Positions 7,934-9,711 of a DNA stretch of 9,711 nucleotides are shown here, piece by piece. A program made the position numbers and the translations under genes. The DNA comes from Rhodospirillales bacterium (GTDB taxonomy: Bacteria > Pseudomonadota > Alphaproteobacteria > Acetobacterales > Acetobacteraceae). Position 1 is the stretch's first letter. Every line of letters begins with the position of its first letter. A model generated the notes under the pieces. The model did not search any database. It was not told where the DNA came from and saw only the letters and a program-made list of their open reading frames with translations. The stretch lies in contig JAGWZS010000052.1 in NCBI GenBank assembly GCA_018971905.1, positions 1 to 9,711 of the forward strand, written 5' to 3'.

Positions 7934-7942
7934 TTCAATATA
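7924..7942. repeat. 8-bp inverted repeat over the uvrC -10 region
   Basis: TATATTGA and TCAATATA form perfect 8-bp arms around TTT. The right arm contains the predicted -10 hexamer, so a dimeric regulator bound here would block RNA polymerase. It does not match a LexA or FNR box that I recognise. AT-rich DNA often contains palindromes by chance. Confidence 0.4.
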
Positions 7943-7964
7943 AAATTTATTACCTGTTTGTAAA
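7937..7964 (-). promoter_or_regulatory. sigma70-like promoter for uvrC (and probably pgi)
   Basis: On the minus strand a -35 box TTTACA (7964-7959; 5 of 6) is followed by a 16-base spacer and a -10 box TATATT (7942-7937; 5 of 6). It lies in the only markedly AT-rich stretch of the window and points at uvrC, giving a leader of about 120 bases. It is the best promoter match noticed here. The -10 box lies within one arm of an inverted repeat (7924-7942). Confidence 0.5.
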
Positions 7965-7979
7965 GCAATAACTCTCATG

Positions 7980-8008
7980 CCGTGCCAAAACTCTTTGATC
8001 CTGCACGG
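7980..8008 (-). terminator. nested hairpin after folB, possible terminator
   Basis: CCGTGC (7980-7985) and GCACGG (8003-8008) form a 6-bp stem. Within it CAAA/TTTG can pair, leaving a 5-base bulge and a short loop, for a roughly 10-bp bulged hairpin 18 bases after the folB stop. The minus strand after it (CATGAGAG) has no T-run. It may separate folB from the uvrC promoter or stabilise the folB message. Confidence 0.3.
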
Positions 8009-8025
8009 TTCCAGCCCGTGGACAA

Positions 8026-8436
8026 CTAGATATTCCGGCGCTCAATCTCCACGCCCACGCTGGCGGCATCCGCCACCGCGTCCAGCTTTTCAACCATCAC
8101 CCTGGCCACGCGAATACGCGTGTTCCGTAGGCACGCTTCCGCCACGCGCTCGGCCAGCGTCTCCACCAGCTGCACATGCCCGGCCGCCACAACATCGCGC
8201 ACAGCGCCTATCACCGTATCGTAATCCACCACACGGCCAAGCTCGTCCGCCCCCACCGCCGGGCGAGAAAGGTTGGCAGCCCCGTCGTCCTCCACGGCCA
8301 AATCCAAATTCACGCGGATACGCTGGGTACGGCCCTGCTCATGCGCGTAAACGCCAATCCGCGCGTTCAGGGTCAGGTCACGTACAAACATGCGCCTCGT
8401 GGCGCGGCTGGCATCGGCAAGGCGGGAATGGTCCAT
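8026..8436 (-). CDS. folB: dihydroneopterin aldolase
   Basis: Cleaves 7,8-dihydroneopterin to 6-hydroxymethyl-7,8-dihydropterin and glycolaldehyde in folate synthesis; a small cytoplasmic enzyme that assembles as an octamer in known members. The 136-residue product has the family pattern: FVRDLTLNARIGVYAHEQGR (17-36) with active-site Glu33, VVDYDTVIGAV (69-79) with Tyr72, VQLVETLAERVAE (88-100) with Glu92, and VARVMVEKLDAV (110-121) with catalytic Lys117. The ATG at 8436-8434 is chosen because AAGGTGG lies 4 bases upstream. A TTG twelve codons earlier (8472) lacks a ribosome binding site. An ATG 15 codons later (8391) also gives a family-like N-terminus and cannot be ruled out. It is first in the minus-strand run before uvrC and divergent from the copper chaperone gene. 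folE, which acts earlier in the pathway, is at the window's left edge but in another unit. Confidence 0.93.
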   Translation of the reverse strand: MDHSRLADASRATRRMFVRDLTLNARIGVYAHEQGRTQRIRVNLDLAVEDDGAANLSRPAVGADELGRVVDYDTVIGAVRDVVAAGHVQLVETLAERVAEACLRNTRIRVARVMVEKLDAVADAASVGVEIERRNI

Positions 8437-8473
8437 GCGCCACCTTGTGCGCCGCGGGCAGCGGATTGGCAAT

Positions 8474-8485
8474 AAACCGGGGTTT
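8474..8485. promoter_or_regulatory. inverted repeat between folB and the copper chaperone gene
   Basis: AAACC-GG-GGTTT is a perfect 5-bp inverted repeat in the 81-base divergent gap, about 33 bases before the copper chaperone ATG. Such a position would suit an operator for either gene. It does not match a CueR or CsoR site that I can identify with assurance, and no clear promoter hexamers flank it. Function is inference. Confidence 0.25.
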
Positions 8486-8517
8486 CTAGCCGGAATGTGT
8501 TGGGTTAGCCTCAGGCG

Positions 8518-8970
8518 ATGAAACGCTTCTTATGTCTTCTCACCCTGCCCGTGCTGCTGGGCGCGGCCGCCCCCGCCACCACGCCAATGCCCGCGCCCGC
8601 CAATGTGCACGCCAGCCACGGCTGGGTCCGCTACCTGCTGCCCAACCTGCCGGCCGCTGGCTACATGACACTGACGAACACGGGGGACATCACCACCAGG
8701 CTGGTGGGCGCCAGCTCGCCTGCCTGCGGCACTCTGATGCTGCATGAAAGCCTGAACAACGGCGGCACGGCCATGATGACGATGGTAAAAAGCCTCACCA
8801 TCCCCGCGCATGGGCAGGTAAGCCTGGCGGAAGGCGGTTACCATTTGATGTGCACGCGGCCAAAAATGGCGCCGGGCAGCAAAATCAGCCTGATATTGAG
8901 CTTCAGCGATGGCGATGATCTGCTGCTGCTGCTGCCTGTGTACGGCCCCGCCGGCCCAGGCAAGGAATAA
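8518..8970 (+). CDS. PCu(A)C family periplasmic copper chaperone
   Basis: A 150-residue exported protein of the PCu(A)C (DUF461) family, which binds Cu(I) in the periplasm and in studied bacteria helps deliver it to cytochrome oxidase, often with Sco. The signal peptide is short (MKRFLCLLTLPVLLGAAAPA) with a likely cut after the AAA at 16-18. The mature part holds ASHGWVRYLLPNLPAAGYMT (32-51) and the full copper motif HX10MX21HXM: His76, Met87, His109, Met111. MCTRPKMAPG (111-120) matches the conserved block after the motif, and the C-terminus is a short Pro/Gly tail. The ATG at 8518 has AGG close upstream and gives a clean signal peptide. No Sco, oxidase or TonB gene is visible nearby, so whether it serves oxidase assembly or copper handling in general is open. 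ahcY starts 85 bases later on the same strand. Confidence 0.92.
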   Translation: MKRFLCLLTLPVLLGAAAPATTPMPAPANVHASHGWVRYLLPNLPAAGYMTLTNTGDITTRLVGASSPACGTLMLHESLNNGGTAMMTMVKSLTIPAHGQVSLAEGGYHLMCTRPKMAPGSKISLILSFSDGDDLLLLLPVYGPAGPGKE

Positions 8971-9025
8971 ATCGCTGGCGGTTGGCAGCAGGGCCGCAAG
9001 AGAATAAGGGTTTCGCCAGATTTCC

Positions 9026-9043
9026 GTTTGAGTTTCAGTTTAA
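9026..9043 (+). repeat. three tandem GTTTNA hexamers before ahcY
   Basis: GTTTGA, GTTTCA and GTTTAA follow one another directly, ending 12 bases before the ahcY ATG and running into its AAGGA ribosome binding site (from 9042). The spacing is too short for helical-phase binding of three dimers. The repeat could be a regulator or RNA-binding-protein site in the leader, or chance low complexity. I see no clear SAH or SAM riboswitch fold here. Confidence 0.35.

Positions 9044-9711
<668 letters not shown>

Noticed and set aside
7809..8025. Calling this gap a chromosomal replication origin outright
   Set aside because: Only one perfect DnaA box, no dnaA, parAB or hemE neighbours and no skew data in a 9.7-kb window; kept only as a hypothesis.
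8437..8472. TTG start for folB twelve codons upstream
   Set aside because: No ribosome binding site before it, whereas the ATG at 8436 has AAGGTGG at suitable distance.

Overview
The window is a high-GC, tightly packed stretch of bacterial chromosome holding housekeeping genes and no mobile element, CRISPR array or phage gene. Protein style (TPR lipoprotein next to ispE, FolB, UvrC, a Pgi lacking one loop found in the E. coli and animal enzymes, and a small stand-alone histidine kinase with an 'AHDFNNLL' H-box) suggests an alphaproteobacterium, perhaps Acetobacteraceae (Acidocella/Acidiphilium-like). That placement is inference from style; there is no rRNA here.

Layout. (1) 1-818, minus strand: apaG, then folE (TTG start, cut off by the left edge). 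(2) 912-3561, plus strand: a TPR lipoprotein overlapping ispE by 4 bases (ATGA), then tRNA-Gln(UUG) 14 bases after ispE. (3) 3565-8436, minus strand, read right to left: folB, uvrC (TTG start), pgi, and a sensor-less histidine kinase whose stop lies 3 bases from the tRNA 3' end. (4) 8518-9711, plus strand: a PCu(A)C periplasmic copper chaperone and ahcY, which runs off the right edge.

Functions. folE (step 1 of pterin synthesis) and folB (dihydroneopterin aldolase) serve folate synthesis and ahcY the S-adenosylmethionine cycle, so one-carbon metabolism is well represented, though the genes sit in separate transcription units. ispE serves the MEP isoprenoid pathway, pgi hexose-phosphate metabolism and uvrC nucleotide excision repair. 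The histidine kinase has no adjacent response regulator.

The least ordinary part is the AT-rich island 7809-8025 between folB and uvrC. It carries a sigma70-like promoter facing uvrC, an 8-bp inverted repeat over its -10 box, an exact IHF-consensus match and an exact DnaA box (TTATCCACA) just before the uvrC ribosome binding site. Secondary points are a 9-bp hairpin inside the end of ispE next to the tRNA, and three tandem GTTTNA hexamers before ahcY. I found no convincing undescribed system; the unusual signals are regulatory.
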